Assembly: GCA_964517135.1 (NCBI GenBank)
Contig: CAZFBA010000002.1
Location: 124,001 to 188,000, forward strand
DNA length: 64,000 nucleotides
DNA from: CAZFBA01 sp964517135
GTDB lineage: Bacteria > Cyanobacteriota > Vampirovibrionia > JBFMGH01
Direction: 5' to 3'
In this document: positions 17,536-26,525 of the stretch, in pieces
Position numbering within the stretch: position 1 is the first letter of the stretch
Layout: each line of letters starts with the position of its first letter
Made by a program: the position numbers and the translations under genes
Notes under the pieces: model-generated
What the model was told of the DNA's origin: nothing
The model's database searches: none
The model's input: only the letters and a program-made list of their open reading frames with translations

Positions 17536-19638
17536 TTATATTTTCAACCACATTTTCTGGTAAGGTTTAAGCATAATTTTAAGGCTGTTTTGATCTGATG
17601 TGATGCCTATTTGTTCCTTTGTTATAAGATCAATTGCTTTGTTATTATTCTTTTTAAGGTTTTTCAGGTTGTCAGGGCTAACATTAAAGCATGCTTCTAG
17701 TTTTTGATCAGACAGATTATTTATAACCAGAACTTTATCATCATCTTTTACTCTTATATAAGAAAGTATTTCAGGTTTATCAGATTCTACTTTGTTGAAT
17801 GAGCCTCTTCTTAAAGCTATATTGTCTTTTCGGGCTTTGATCATGTCTTTAACCGTATAGAAAATTTTTGCTTTATAGGTATCTTTTTCTTCAAGAACTT
17901 TGTAGAATTCATCTTTTTCGATAGGGCCTCGGTTAATATCTCTGCTGTCATAGAAGCTAATGACTTCGATATCTTTATCTTTTTCTCTTTGAACACGTTC
18001 ACGCTCTTCAGCTGCCATTTCAGCGTATTTAAGGTTGTTTTGGGCTCCGATTTCATCGCCATAATAGATTATAGGCATACCTGGCAGTGATAATAAAATA
18101 GAGTAGGCCAGAGTTATTCTGCTGGGGTCTTTATCAAGAAAATCTGCCATTCTTCCACTAACACCGAGGCCTTTTCTGAATTCTTTACCTTTTGAAATGA
18201 GCTTGTCATAAATGATTTTACGTGTTTCAATATCGACCATTTCAAGAGTAAGTTCATCATGAACTCTTAAAAACATTGCCCAGGTAGCAGATGGAGGTAT
18301 TTCAGGTGTTATTTCATCAGCTTTCCAGAAAGGTTCGTTATTTTCTGTTATTAATGATGCCCATATGGCAGGCATATATGGGAAGTGGTATCCTATTTGT
18401 ACTTCATCTGTTCGAACAAGCTTTCTATCGGGCTGCACAAGTATCGAATTATCTTCTCCGTATTGTATTTGAATGTTTCTTGGAGGCAGTGTATTTTCTG
18501 TTCCAAAGTATGGAAGAATATCTTCAGGCCACTGACAGGCTTCAGCCAGCATAATTGAACGAGGACCTGTAGCCTGTAATGTAGAGCTGATAAGCTTAAC
18601 TACTTCATGTGTTTCCGGTAAGTTCTCTGCATTAGTGCCTTCTTTCTTTATAAAGTAAGGTATAGCATCGACTCTGAATATATCTACCCCAAGGTTATTC
18701 CAAAATGCAACTATTTTGAGTACTTCATACATTACTTCAGGGTTTTTCCAGTTGATATCAGGCTGAAATGGATAAAAAGTGTGGTACACATAGTAGTCTT
18801 TGTCGCCGATCATTATTTTTCTATAGTGGCTTTCAGCAATATCAGGGAATATAAGTCTTCTTGATGATACTTTACCATCATCCTCATAATAATCAACGAT
18901 AATACCTTTCTGTTCATCACGATATTTCTTATATTCCGGACGGTCTTCTCTGTAAACAAAATAATTTAGCTTGTCAAGGTCTCCGGCCAGTGCTTCCTGG
19001 AACCATTTATGCTGGTCAGAAAAGTGGTTCAGAATGAGATCTGCTTTAATTTTGAACCCTCTTTTGCGTGCTTGATAAATGAAATTTCTGAATTCTTCCA
19101 TTCCGCCAAGTTCTTCACGTACATTATTGGGATCTCTAACGTCAAAACCTGCGTCACCCATAGGTGAATCCATAAAAGGCAGCATGTAAATGGTTGTTAT
19201 GCCAAGCTCTTCCAGATAGTCAAGCATTTCAACCAGGTCGTTAAAAGTGCTGGGCTTATTATTGGTCCGGCCAAAGTGTTCGGTGTAAAACATATATACA
19301 ATTTCATCTTTGTACCAGTCTGAAATTCTGTTGATATCGTTTTGATGAAGCTTTACCGGTCTTTTATCTTTTGCGTTATTAATGATTTCCAGTACTTTTG
19401 GGTAGATTTCATCAACCTGGTTTTCTCCGTAAATTTTAGTCAGAGAGCTTTTAATATTCTCTTTTAGCTGGTCTGGTATTTCGGCAGATGGGTTAATAGA
19501 GATTTTTTGATCGGTAGTAATAGTCTCTTTTAAAGATTTCTGGGTAATTGTTTCTGCTATAGTGTTATTAATGGTTAAGCAGGATACAATTAATAAACTT
19601 AAAATACTTGTAAGCAGGTGTCTTTTTTTAGTTTGCAT
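17536..19638 (-). CDS. Secreted trehalose-synthase-like GH13 enzyme
   Basis: 700 aa. The N-terminus is a signal peptide (MQTKKRHLLTSILSLLIVSC) with a possible lipobox IVS-C20, or cleavage near residue 28. After a ~100-residue helical lead-in comes a GH13 barrel very like maltose alpha-glucosyltransferase (TreS): DEIVYMFYTEHFGR, DSPMGDAGFDVRD, LILNHFSDQHKWFQEAL, KKEGTNAENLPETH, and LPGMPIIYYGDEIG. Catalytic residues by motif: Asp324 (FRVDAIPYF), Glu366 (MLAEACQWPED), Asp461 (FLRVHDELTLE). The usual Asn-His-Asp triad reads Val-His-Asp. TreS enzymes are normally cytoplasmic, so export is unusual. It is the likely first gene of the sugar cluster. Hydrolase activity is an alternative. Confidence 0.8.
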   Translation of the reverse strand: MQTKKRHLLTSILSLLIVSCLTINNTIAETITQKSLKETITTDQKISINPSAEIPDQLKENIKSSLTKIYGENQVDEIYPKVLEIINNAKDKRPVKLHQNDINRISDWYKDEIVYMFYTEHFGRTNNKPSTFNDLVEMLDYLEELGITTIYMLPFMDSPMGDAGFDVRDPNNVREELGGMEEFRNFIYQARKRGFKIKADLILNHFSDQHKWFQEALAGDLDKLNYFVYREDRPEYKKYRDEQKGIIVDYYEDDGKVSSRRLIFPDIAESHYRKIMIGDKDYYVYHTFYPFQPDINWKNPEVMYEVLKIVAFWNNLGVDIFRVDAIPYFIKKEGTNAENLPETHEVVKLISSTLQATGPRSIMLAEACQWPEDILPYFGTENTLPPRNIQIQYGEDNSILVQPDRKLVRTDEVQIGYHFPYMPAIWASLITENNEPFWKADEITPEIPPSATWAMFLRVHDELTLEMVDIETRKIIYDKLISKGKEFRKGLGVSGRMADFLDKDPSRITLAYSILLSLPGMPIIYYGDEIGAQNNLKYAEMAAEERERVQREKDKDIEVISFYDSRDINRGPIEKDEFYKVLEEKDTYKAKIFYTVKDMIKARKDNIALRRGSFNKVESDKPEILSYIRVKDDDKVLVINNLSDQKLEACFNVSPDNLKNLKKNNNKAIDLITKEQIGITSDQNSLKIMLKPYQKMWLKI

Positions 19639-19955
19639 GTTGTAATTCCCTTCTGTATGTGATTGAAAGTCATTTTGTATTTTTTGAGTATATCAATAAT
19701 AACACAATCCGCATTACATTAAATTTAATGCAATACGCTTCTGTATCGACGTGGTCAATCCTGTAAATGTAATTTTTACTAAAACAATAATAGTGTTTTA
19801 CTTACCATGTTTTGATATGCTTAAATTCTTGCCTGGGTTTTTTATTTAGGGATGTTAATTTTTTAAAATTCTTGTGCTGTCTTGATTTACCTTTAAGAAA
19901 CATTACACATCGTAACAATTAATAACTAAAATGATTCTTAATTGACAGGTAATAC

Positions 19956-19984
19956 TTGCATGGTCTTTTTCTCTTTGTTAATAT
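19956..19984 (+). promoter_or_regulatory. rplJL promoter
   Basis: TTGCAT (19956-19961), 17-bp spacer, TAATAT (19979-19984); a TTGACA just upstream (19943-19948) has no matching -10 box. Transcription would start shortly before the L10 leader. Confidence 0.5.
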
Positions 19985-20002
19985 TACGCAAATAAACAGG
20001 AA

Positions 20003-20060
20003 AAGCCGCAGACAGCAGGTACTAAAAGTTTAATTGGTTTCCAAGCAGCCTGCCGAGGTA
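20003..20060 (+). promoter_or_regulatory. Ribosomal protein L10 leader
   Basis: GCCGCAGACAGCAGGT at 20005-20020 and CAGCCTGCCGAGGT at 20046-20059 are the two conserved arms of the L10 mRNA leader, which mimics the 23S rRNA binding site. L10(L12)4 binding represses rplJL. An attenuator follows. Confidence 0.85.
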
Positions 20061-20090
20061 AATTTTAAAATTTAATCCTTGAATTCTGTG

Positions 20091-20124
20091 TTTCTGTGAG
20101 CTTTTCTTTTCACAGAAATTTTTT
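20091..20124 (+). terminator. Attenuator in the rplJ leader
   Basis: TTTCTGTGA (20091-20099) and TCACAGAAA (20110-20118) form a perfect 9-bp stem followed by six T (20119-20124), a textbook intrinsic terminator 23 nt before the rplJ start. With the L10 leader it suggests feedback by premature termination. Confidence 0.85.
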
Positions 20125-20147
20125 ATGAAAGGAGGGTGATTAGCTGA

Positions 20148-20678
20148 ATGCCCATTACCAGAGAACAAAAGGCGAATAAGATTGATAAAATTAAAGAAGA
20201 GATTTGTAAATCTTCAGTAGCTATAGTAACGGATTATCGTGGTTTAACAGTAGAAGAAATTACCGCTTTAAGACGTAGCCTTCAAGAAGTAGATGCTGAA
20301 TATTCAGTGGTTAAAAATACTTTAGCTGATATAGCTGTAAAAGATACAAATTATGAAGCTCTTCAGGGCTTTTTAACAGGTCCTACGGCTTTAGTGCTTG
20401 GGCGTAAAGATCAGGTTGCACCAGCTAAAGTACTTACACAATTTATCAAAAAAGCAAAAAAAGTTTCTATAAAAGGTGGAGTTCTTGATGGAAGTGTGCT
20501 TAATGAAGATCAGGTTAAGCAACTTGCAGATATTCCATCTATTGAAGAGCTTTATGCCAAGATGCTCGGAAGTATTAACTCACCTGCTACTGGTATTGCT
20601 ACATGTATAAACAACGTTATGAGAAATATGGTTGTTTGTATAGATGAAGTGAGAAAGCAAAAAGAAGCACAGGGATAG
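20148..20678 (+). CDS. rplJ: 50S ribosomal protein L10
   Basis: 176 aa. Motifs: MPITREQKANKIDKI, SVAIVTDYRGLTVEEITALR, YSVVKNTLADIA and LTGPTALVLG. The C-terminal helix binds L7/L12 dimers. Ribosome binding site AAAGGAGGG lies just after the attenuator. The start of this cistron is separated from rplA by the 6-kb sugar module, unlike the usual rplKAJL order. Confidence 0.97.
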   Translation: MPITREQKANKIDKIKEEICKSSVAIVTDYRGLTVEEITALRRSLQEVDAEYSVVKNTLADIAVKDTNYEALQGFLTGPTALVLGRKDQVAPAKVLTQFIKKAKKVSIKGGVLDGSVLNEDQVKQLADIPSIEELYAKMLGSINSPATGIATCINNVMRNMVVCIDEVRKQKEAQG

Positions 20679-20746
20679 TTAAAATCTCTGTAAAATCTGT
20701 GAATAAAAAGTAAGACATGTGATAAATAATAAGAGAGGAGTAAATA

Positions 20747-21127
20747 ATGAGCCCAGTTGTAGACGAAATCCTAGAAAAAATTGAAGGACTTACACTATTA
20801 GAAGCTGCAGACTTAGTAAAGAAAATGGAAGACAAGTTTGGTGTTAGTGCTGCTGCTGCTGCACCAATGATGATGGCTGGCCCGGCTGCTGGAGCCCCTG
20901 CTGAAGAAGCTGAAGAGACAGATGTAGATGTAATTCTGGCTTCTGTCGGCTCACAGAAGATACCGGTTCTTAAAGAAATCCGTGCAATGACTGGCCTCGG
21001 ACTTAAAGAAGCCAAAGAACTTGTTGATAATACTCCTAAGCCAATTAAAGAAGCTATTAAGAAAGAAGAAGCGCAAGAAATTAAGAAAAAACTTGAAGAA
21101 TTGGGCGCAACTATTGAGATTAAGTAG
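20747..21127 (+). CDS. rplL: 50S ribosomal protein L7/L12
   Basis: 126 aa. N-terminal dimerisation region (VDEILEKIEGLTLLEAADLV), Ala/Pro-rich hinge (residues ~40-57), and C-terminal factor-binding domain (KIPVLKEIRAMTGLGLKEAK, LVDNTPKPIKEAI, LEELGATIEIK). RBS AGAGGAG. It is 68 bp after rplJ. Confidence 0.97.
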   Translation: MSPVVDEILEKIEGLTLLEAADLVKKMEDKFGVSAAAAAPMMMAGPAAGAPAEEAEETDVDVILASVGSQKIPVLKEIRAMTGLGLKEAKELVDNTPKPIKEAIKKEEAQEIKKKLEELGATIEIK

Positions 21128-21221
21128 AGTCAATACTCTTTATTCTTTATGTTAAATTTTGTTTAAATGGATTCTTGTCAATAAAATCCTAGTTTTAGAA
21201 AGCGCTTTATCCAATTAATGC

Positions 21222-21249
21222 TTGCTATATGCACCGTGCCTGTTATAAT
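21222..21249 (+). promoter_or_regulatory. rpoB promoter
   Basis: TTGCTA (21222-21227), 16-bp spacer, perfect TATAAT (21244-21249); about 150 nt upstream of rpoB. Confidence 0.6.
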
Positions 21250-21250
21250 T

Positions 21251-21276
21251 CATGGGAATAATTTATTATTCCCATG
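21251..21276. promoter_or_regulatory. Perfect 12-bp palindrome at the rpoB transcription start
   Basis: CATGGGAATAAT and ATTATTCCCATG are separated by TT, starting 1 bp after the -10 box, so the predicted start site lies inside. It could be an operator or a 5' mRNA hairpin; no T-run follows, so it is not a terminator. Confidence 0.6.
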
Positions 21277-21401
21277 CATTGACTCTTTTGCTTGATGCTA
21301 TAGTATGTAAATTAGTCGAATTTTACTTAATAATTAGTTATTTAATTGGATTATAATCAGTTACATAGAACATAGTGCAGCACATATAGGCGAGGTAGGT
21401 A

Positions 21402-24400
21402 ATGTCTACTAAATTTAAACCCCGTGTAAACCCTTATGAAGGTATTACATTTTCTCATATTTCAGAATTACCAGACTTGGCTGAAATCCAGAAGAATTCG
21501 TTCAACTGGTTTTTGACTGAAGGCCTGAAAGAAGAACTGCTTTCATTTTCACCTATTAAAGACTATACAGGTAAGCTAGAACTCCACTTCTTGCCCAGTT
21601 ATACTTTTGATAATCCCAAGTATTCTATTGAAGAAGCTCGATTGCATGATGCCAGTTATACCAAACAACTCAGGATAATGATGCGTTTGGTTAACCGTGA
21701 TACTGGTGAAATTAAAGATCAAGAAGTTTATGTAGGTGATATACCTATGATGACTGATAAAGGCACATTTGTTATTAATGGTGCTGAAAGGGTTGTTGTC
21801 AGTCAGATTGTTCGTTCTCCTGGTATATACTATAAAAAGGATATTGCACCTAATGGTAAACGTATCTTTAATGCAACTCTTATACCTAACAGAGGTGCAT
21901 GGCTTAAGTTTGAAACAGATGTTAATGATGTAGTTTTTGTTAAAATCGATAAAAACCGCAAGATTCTTGCTACAACATTACTTAAAGCTCTTGGTATCAG
22001 TACATCAGAGATGGGTAGCTTGTTCAGTCATTCTGAGTTTCTTAATAAAACCATTGATAAAGATGCTACAGAGACAATGGATGATGCCTTAATTGAAGTT
22101 TATAAAAAACTAAGACCGGGTGATCCTCCATCTGTAAGCGGTGGAAGAACTATTATTGAGAGCAGATTTTTTGATGATAAACGTTATGACCTTGGCAGAG
22201 TTGGACGTTACAAGGTAAATAAAAAACTTGGGCTTAACCTCCCTGAAACTCAAAGAACGCTTACTGTTCAGGATATTGTTGCTTCAATAGACTATCTGAT
22301 TGGCCTTTATTATGATGATGGTTATGTTGATGATATTGATCACCTTGGCAATCGTCGTATACGTTCAGTTGGTGAGCTTCTACAGAACCAGTTTCGTATA
22401 GGTTTAACTCGTCTTGAGCGTATTGTCAAAGAAAGAATGACACTGCAAGATTCAGATACATTGACACCAGGTAATTTGTTGAATACTAAGCCTTTAGTTG
22501 CAGCTATTAAAGAGTTTTTTGGATCTTCTCAGCTTTCACAGTTTATGGATCAAACAAATCCGCTGGCAGAGTTGACACATAAACGAAGGTTATCAGCTTT
22601 AGGGCCTGGTGGTCTTGCTAGAGAAAGAGCAGGGTTTGCTGTTCGAGATATTCACCCCAGTCATTACGGTAGAATATGTCCGGTAGAAACACCTGAAGGT
22701 CCAAATGCCGGTTTGATAGGTAGTCTTGGTACTCACGCAAGGGTCAACCCTTATGGTTTTATTGAAACTCCTTATCGTAAGGTTAAAGATGGTATTGTAA
22801 CTGCAGAAGTTCATTATCTTGCGGCTGATGAAGAAGATAACTTCAGGGTTGCACCCGGTGATGTAAAACTCAATGATGACAAGACATTTGCTGATGTCAT
22901 TGTACCAAGTCGCTATAAATCTGAGTTTACACTTTCTGAAAGTTCAAGGGTTGACTATGTTGGTGTTTCTCCTATTCAGATTATCTCTGTGGGTACAGCA
23001 TTAATACCATTTCTGGAACATGATGATGCTAACCGTGCACTGATGGGCTCAAACATGCAACGTCAGGCAGTTCCATTATTGCGTTCAGAAAGGCCTCTAG
23101 TTGGTACAGGTCTTGAAAAACGAGCTGCTCAAGATTCAGGGATGGTTATTGTCTCCAGAGACGAAGGCGAAATAATTAAAGTTACAGGTGAAGAAATCCA
23201 TATCGACACAGGGATGGGTATTTCTAAATATCCATTAATGAAATATGTACGCAGCAATCAGGATACCTGTTTGAATCAGCGTCCTATTGTATCAATGGGT
23301 GAAAAAATAAAAGTCGGAGATGTTATTGCTGATGGTGCCTCTACAGATCTTGGTGAACTGGCACTCGGACGTAATATACTGGCTGCTTTTATGCCCTGGG
23401 AAGGCTTTAACTATGAGGACTCAATATTAATCAGTGATAGATTGGTTCATGATGATGTATTTACAAGTATTCATATTGAAAAACTTGAAATAGATGCAAG
23501 AACTACAAAGCTTGGCCCTGAAGAAATTACCCGTGAGGTTCCTAATGTTTCAGAAGATAGCTTAAGACATCTTGATGAGATTGGAATTGTAAGAATAGGT
23601 GCCAGAGTTTATGCAGATGATATCCTGGTAGGAAAGATTACACCGAAGGGTGAATCTGAACATCCACCTGAAGAGAAGCTCTTAAGAGCAATATTTGCTG
23701 AAAAAGCTAGAGACGTAAGGGATAACAGTTTAAGAGTTCCTCACGGTGAAGGCGGGCGTGTGCTGGATGTTAAAGTATTTGACAGAGAAAAAGGTGATGA
23801 GCTACCTCCTGGCGCAAATACAGTTGTTAGAGTGTATATTGCTCAAAAACGAAAAATCAGTGTAGGCGATAAAATAGCAGGCAGACATGGTAACAAAGGT
23901 ATTATTTCTCAGGTATTACCAAAAGAAGATATGCCTTTCTTGCCTGATGGTACTCCTGTAGATATAGTTCTTAGCCCGTTAGGTGTACCCAGCCGTATGA
24001 ATGTAGGTCAGACTTATGAAACAATGCTTGGTCTGGCTGCATATTTACGTGGTATTAGTTATGAAGTACCACCGTTTGATGAGATGTTTGGTGAAGAAGC
24101 TTCACGTAATATGGTCAACAAAGAGCTTAAAAAAGCCAAAGAGCAAACAAACATAGACTGGATACACGATGATGGTAAGGTTGTATTATATGATGGTAGA
24201 ACTGGTGAACCATTTGACTATCCGGTTTCTGTTGGTTATATCTATATGCTGAAATTAGTACACCTTGTAGATGATAAAATCCACGCTAGAAGTACAGGTC
24301 CTTATAGTCTTGTTACCCAGCAGCCGCTTGGTGGTAAGGCTCAGTTTGGTGGTCAGCGTTTCGGAGAGATGGAAGTATGGGCTCTTGAAGCTTTTGGAGC

Positions 24401-24713
24401 TGCATATACCTTACAGGAAATGCTTACCATTAAGTCAGATGATGTTCAGGGCCGCAGTAGAGCCTATGAAGCTATTGTTAAAGGTGAAAACCTGCAACGG
24501 CCAGGTATACCTGAGTCGTTCAAGGTTCTGGTGAGAGAGCTTCAAAGTATAGGCCTTGACATTACTGTAGCCAAAAAAGGCGGTGTCGAGGTTGACCTTA
24601 TGTCTGATACTGAAGAAGTTAAGAAAACTGCACCGAAGAGAACCCTGAGTGATATAGACTCTGAGCTTTTGAAGATTGATCTGTTCCCAACACCCCCTAC
24701 TTTAGGTGAATAA
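21402..24713 (+). CDS. rpoB: RNA polymerase subunit beta
   Basis: 1103 aa, the compact size usual for cyanobacteria. Motifs: PGIYYKKDIAPNGKRIFNA near residue 145; rifampicin-region GSSQLSQFMDQTNPLAELTH (~374-393); HYGRICPVETPEGPNAGL (~425); DANRALMGSNMQRQAVP; EDMPFLPDGTPVDIVLSPLG; and C-terminal GGKAQFGGQRFGEMEVWALE. It has no large lineage insert and is complete. rpoC1 follows after 47 bp with its own strong RBS. Confidence 0.98.
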   Translation: MSTKFKPRVNPYEGITFSHISELPDLAEIQKNSFNWFLTEGLKEELLSFSPIKDYTGKLELHFLPSYTFDNPKYSIEEARLHDASYTKQLRIMMRLVNRDTGEIKDQEVYVGDIPMMTDKGTFVINGAERVVVSQIVRSPGIYYKKDIAPNGKRIFNATLIPNRGAWLKFETDVNDVVFVKIDKNRKILATTLLKALGISTSEMGSLFSHSEFLNKTIDKDATETMDDALIEVYKKLRPGDPPSVSGGRTIIESRFFDDKRYDLGRVGRYKVNKKLGLNLPETQRTLTVQDIVASIDYLIGLYYDDGYVDDIDHLGNRRIRSVGELLQNQFRIGLTRLERIVKERMTLQDSDTLTPGNLLNTKPLVAAIKEFFGSSQLSQFMDQTNPLAELTHKRRLSALGPGGLARERAGFAVRDIHPSHYGRICPVETPEGPNAGLIGSLGTHARVNPYGFIETPYRKVKDGIVTAEVHYLAADEEDNFRVAPGDVKLNDDKTFADVIVPSRYKSEFTLSESSRVDYVGVSPIQIISVGTALIPFLEHDDANRALMGSNMQRQAVPLLRSERPLVGTGLEKRAAQDSGMVIVSRDEGEIIKVTGEEIHIDTGMGISKYPLMKYVRSNQDTCLNQRPIVSMGEKIKVGDVIADGASTDLGELALGRNILAAFMPWEGFNYEDSILISDRLVHDDVFTSIHIEKLEIDARTTKLGPEEITREVPNVSEDSLRHLDEIGIVRIGARVYADDILVGKITPKGESEHPPEEKLLRAIFAEKARDVRDNSLRVPHGEGGRVLDVKVFDREKGDELPPGANTVVRVYIAQKRKISVGDKIAGRHGNKGIISQVLPKEDMPFLPDGTPVDIVLSPLGVPSRMNVGQTYETMLGLAAYLRGISYEVPPFDEMFGEEASRNMVNKELKKAKEQTNIDWIHDDGKVVLYDGRTGEPFDYPVSVGYIYMLKLVHLVDDKIHARSTGPYSLVTQQPLGGKAQFGGQRFGEMEVWALEAFGAAYTLQEMLTIKSDDVQGRSRAYEAIVKGENLQRPGIPESFKVLVRELQSIGLDITVAKKGGVEVDLMSDTEEVKKTAPKRTLSDIDSELLKIDLFPTPPTLGE

Positions 24714-24760
24714 ATTGGTGAAACTACTTCAGGGCAGAGATTAAGAAGGAGAAATAAGCG

Positions 24761-26479
24761 GTGAGTACTAGCATAGATTATTTTGATTATATACGGATTG
24801 GCATTGCATCCCCAGAAAGAATACTTAAGTGGTCTTTCGGTGAAGTGACAAAACCTGAAACCATAAACTATCGTACTTTAAAGCCTGAAAGAGATGGTCT
24901 GTTCTGTGAAAGAATTTTTGGACCTTCTAAAGACTGGGAATGTTACTGTGGAAAATATAAACGTGTCAGGCATAAAGGCATTATATGCGAACGTTGTGGT
25001 GTTGAAGTTACTGATTCTAAAGTAAGACGCCACCGGATGGGGCATATAAAGCTTGCAGCACCTGTAACTCACATATGGTACCTTAAAGGTATACCAAGTT
25101 ATCTAGGTCTGTTGCTTGATATGTCCTTAAGAGATCTTGAACAGGTTATCTATTTCAATGCTTACATTGTTGTTGATGTTGGAAATACTTCTCTACAAAA
25201 GAAACAACTTCTTTCAGAAGAAGAATATGATAATGTTTATGAAGAAAACGAAGAAGCTGAATTTGAAGTAGGAATAGGCGCTGAGGCTATTAAAACGCTG
25301 TTATCTGAAATAGATTTGTCTCAATTAGCTGAAGAAATTAGAGATGAGCTTGATTCTACAGGTGGCTCAGTTCAAAAAAGAGCCAAGTTAATCAAACGTT
25401 TAAGGCTTTTAGAGGCTCTTGTTAATAGCAATACAGATCCTACCTGGATGGTGCTTGACGTATTACCTGTTACCCCCCCAGATTTAAGGCCGATGGTTCA
25501 GCTGGATGGTGGACGATTTGCGACCAGCGATCTGAATGATCTTTATAGAAGGGTTATTAACAGAAATAACCGTCTGCAAAGGTTGTTAGAGATGGGGGCT
25601 CCTGAAATTATTGTTAGAAACGAAAAGCGTATGCTTCAGGAAGCTGTAGATGCACTTATTGATAATGGTCGTCGTGGCAGAACTGTTGTAGGGCCTAATA
25701 ATAGACCTCTAAAATCGTTGAGTAACATTATAGAAGGTAAACAAGGCCGGTTTAGACAGAATCTGTTAGGTAAAAGGGTTGACTATTCAGGTAGAAGTGT
25801 TATTGTTGTTGGCCCCAAACTTAAATTACATCAGTGTGGTTTGCCTAAAGAGATGGCTATTGAATTGTTTAAACCATTTGTTGTAAATAAGCTTATTGAA
25901 AGAGGTATCGTTCAAAATATTAAGTCAGCCAAGAAAAAGATAGAGCGGGCTGAAACAGTTGTATGGGATATTTTAGAAGAGGTCATTGAAGGCCATCCGG
26001 TATTGCTTAACCGTGCACCTACTCTTCATAGGCTGGGTATTCAATCATTTGAACCTGTTCTTGTTGAAGGTAGAGCGATACAGTTGCATCCTCTTGTTTG
26101 TACTGCTTTTAATGCTGACTTTGACGGTGACCAAATGGCAGTACATGTTCCGCTATCTATTGAGGCTCAAACAGAAGCAAGAATGTTGATGATGTCTACA
26201 AATAATATACTCGTTCCTGCAACGGGAGCACCTATTATTACACCAACGCAGGATATGGTTCTGGGTATTTACTATCTGACAATTGATAATCCAGTTTATG
26301 CTGATGATAATCCCAAGTATTTCTTCAGTTTTGAAGATGCTCTTGCAGCTCATGAAGCCGGGGTAATTTCTATTCATAGCAAAATAATTGTCCGTACAGA
26401 AACGGGTGAAAGAGTCGAGACAACTCCAGGCAGGATTATTTTTAATCAAACTGTTAAAAATGCAGTTTTAAGTTCTTAA
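24761..26479 (+). CDS. rpoC1: RNA polymerase subunit gamma (N-terminal half of beta')
   Basis: 572 aa, GTG start with AAGGAG. It matches the front part of beta': zinc ribbon ECYCGKYKRV..IICERCGVEV (Cys 61, 63, 76, 79) and the Mg-binding loop NADFDGDQMAVHVPLS (~451-466). It ends soon after TNNILVPATGAPIITPTQDM, where cyanobacterial RpoC1 ends. The remaining beta' is encoded by the next gene after 46 bp; this is a true gene split, not a frameshift, since both parts have their own start and RBS. Confidence 0.96.
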   Translation: MSTSIDYFDYIRIGIASPERILKWSFGEVTKPETINYRTLKPERDGLFCERIFGPSKDWECYCGKYKRVRHKGIICERCGVEVTDSKVRRHRMGHIKLAAPVTHIWYLKGIPSYLGLLLDMSLRDLEQVIYFNAYIVVDVGNTSLQKKQLLSEEEYDNVYEENEEAEFEVGIGAEAIKTLLSEIDLSQLAEEIRDELDSTGGSVQKRAKLIKRLRLLEALVNSNTDPTWMVLDVLPVTPPDLRPMVQLDGGRFATSDLNDLYRRVINRNNRLQRLLEMGAPEIIVRNEKRMLQEAVDALIDNGRRGRTVVGPNNRPLKSLSNIIEGKQGRFRQNLLGKRVDYSGRSVIVVGPKLKLHQCGLPKEMAIELFKPFVVNKLIERGIVQNIKSAKKKIERAETVVWDILEEVIEGHPVLLNRAPTLHRLGIQSFEPVLVEGRAIQLHPLVCTAFNADFDGDQMAVHVPLSIEAQTEARMLMMSTNNILVPATGAPIITPTQDMVLGIYYLTIDNPVYADDNPKYFFSFEDALAAHEAGVISIHSKIIVRTETGERVETTPGRIIFNQTVKNAVLSS

Positions 26480-26525
26480 AACCTTTTTAGTTGTCAGATA
26501 ATACAGATAAAAGAGGACTGTTTCA

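Larger units (their letters stand above)
19639..20147. other. Spacer between divergent GH13 gene and rplJ
   Basis: 509 bp holding the rplJ promoter, the L10 leader and its attenuator (separate entries). The GH13-proximal ~300 bp is AT-rich with no clear promoter or gene. Confidence 0.6.
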
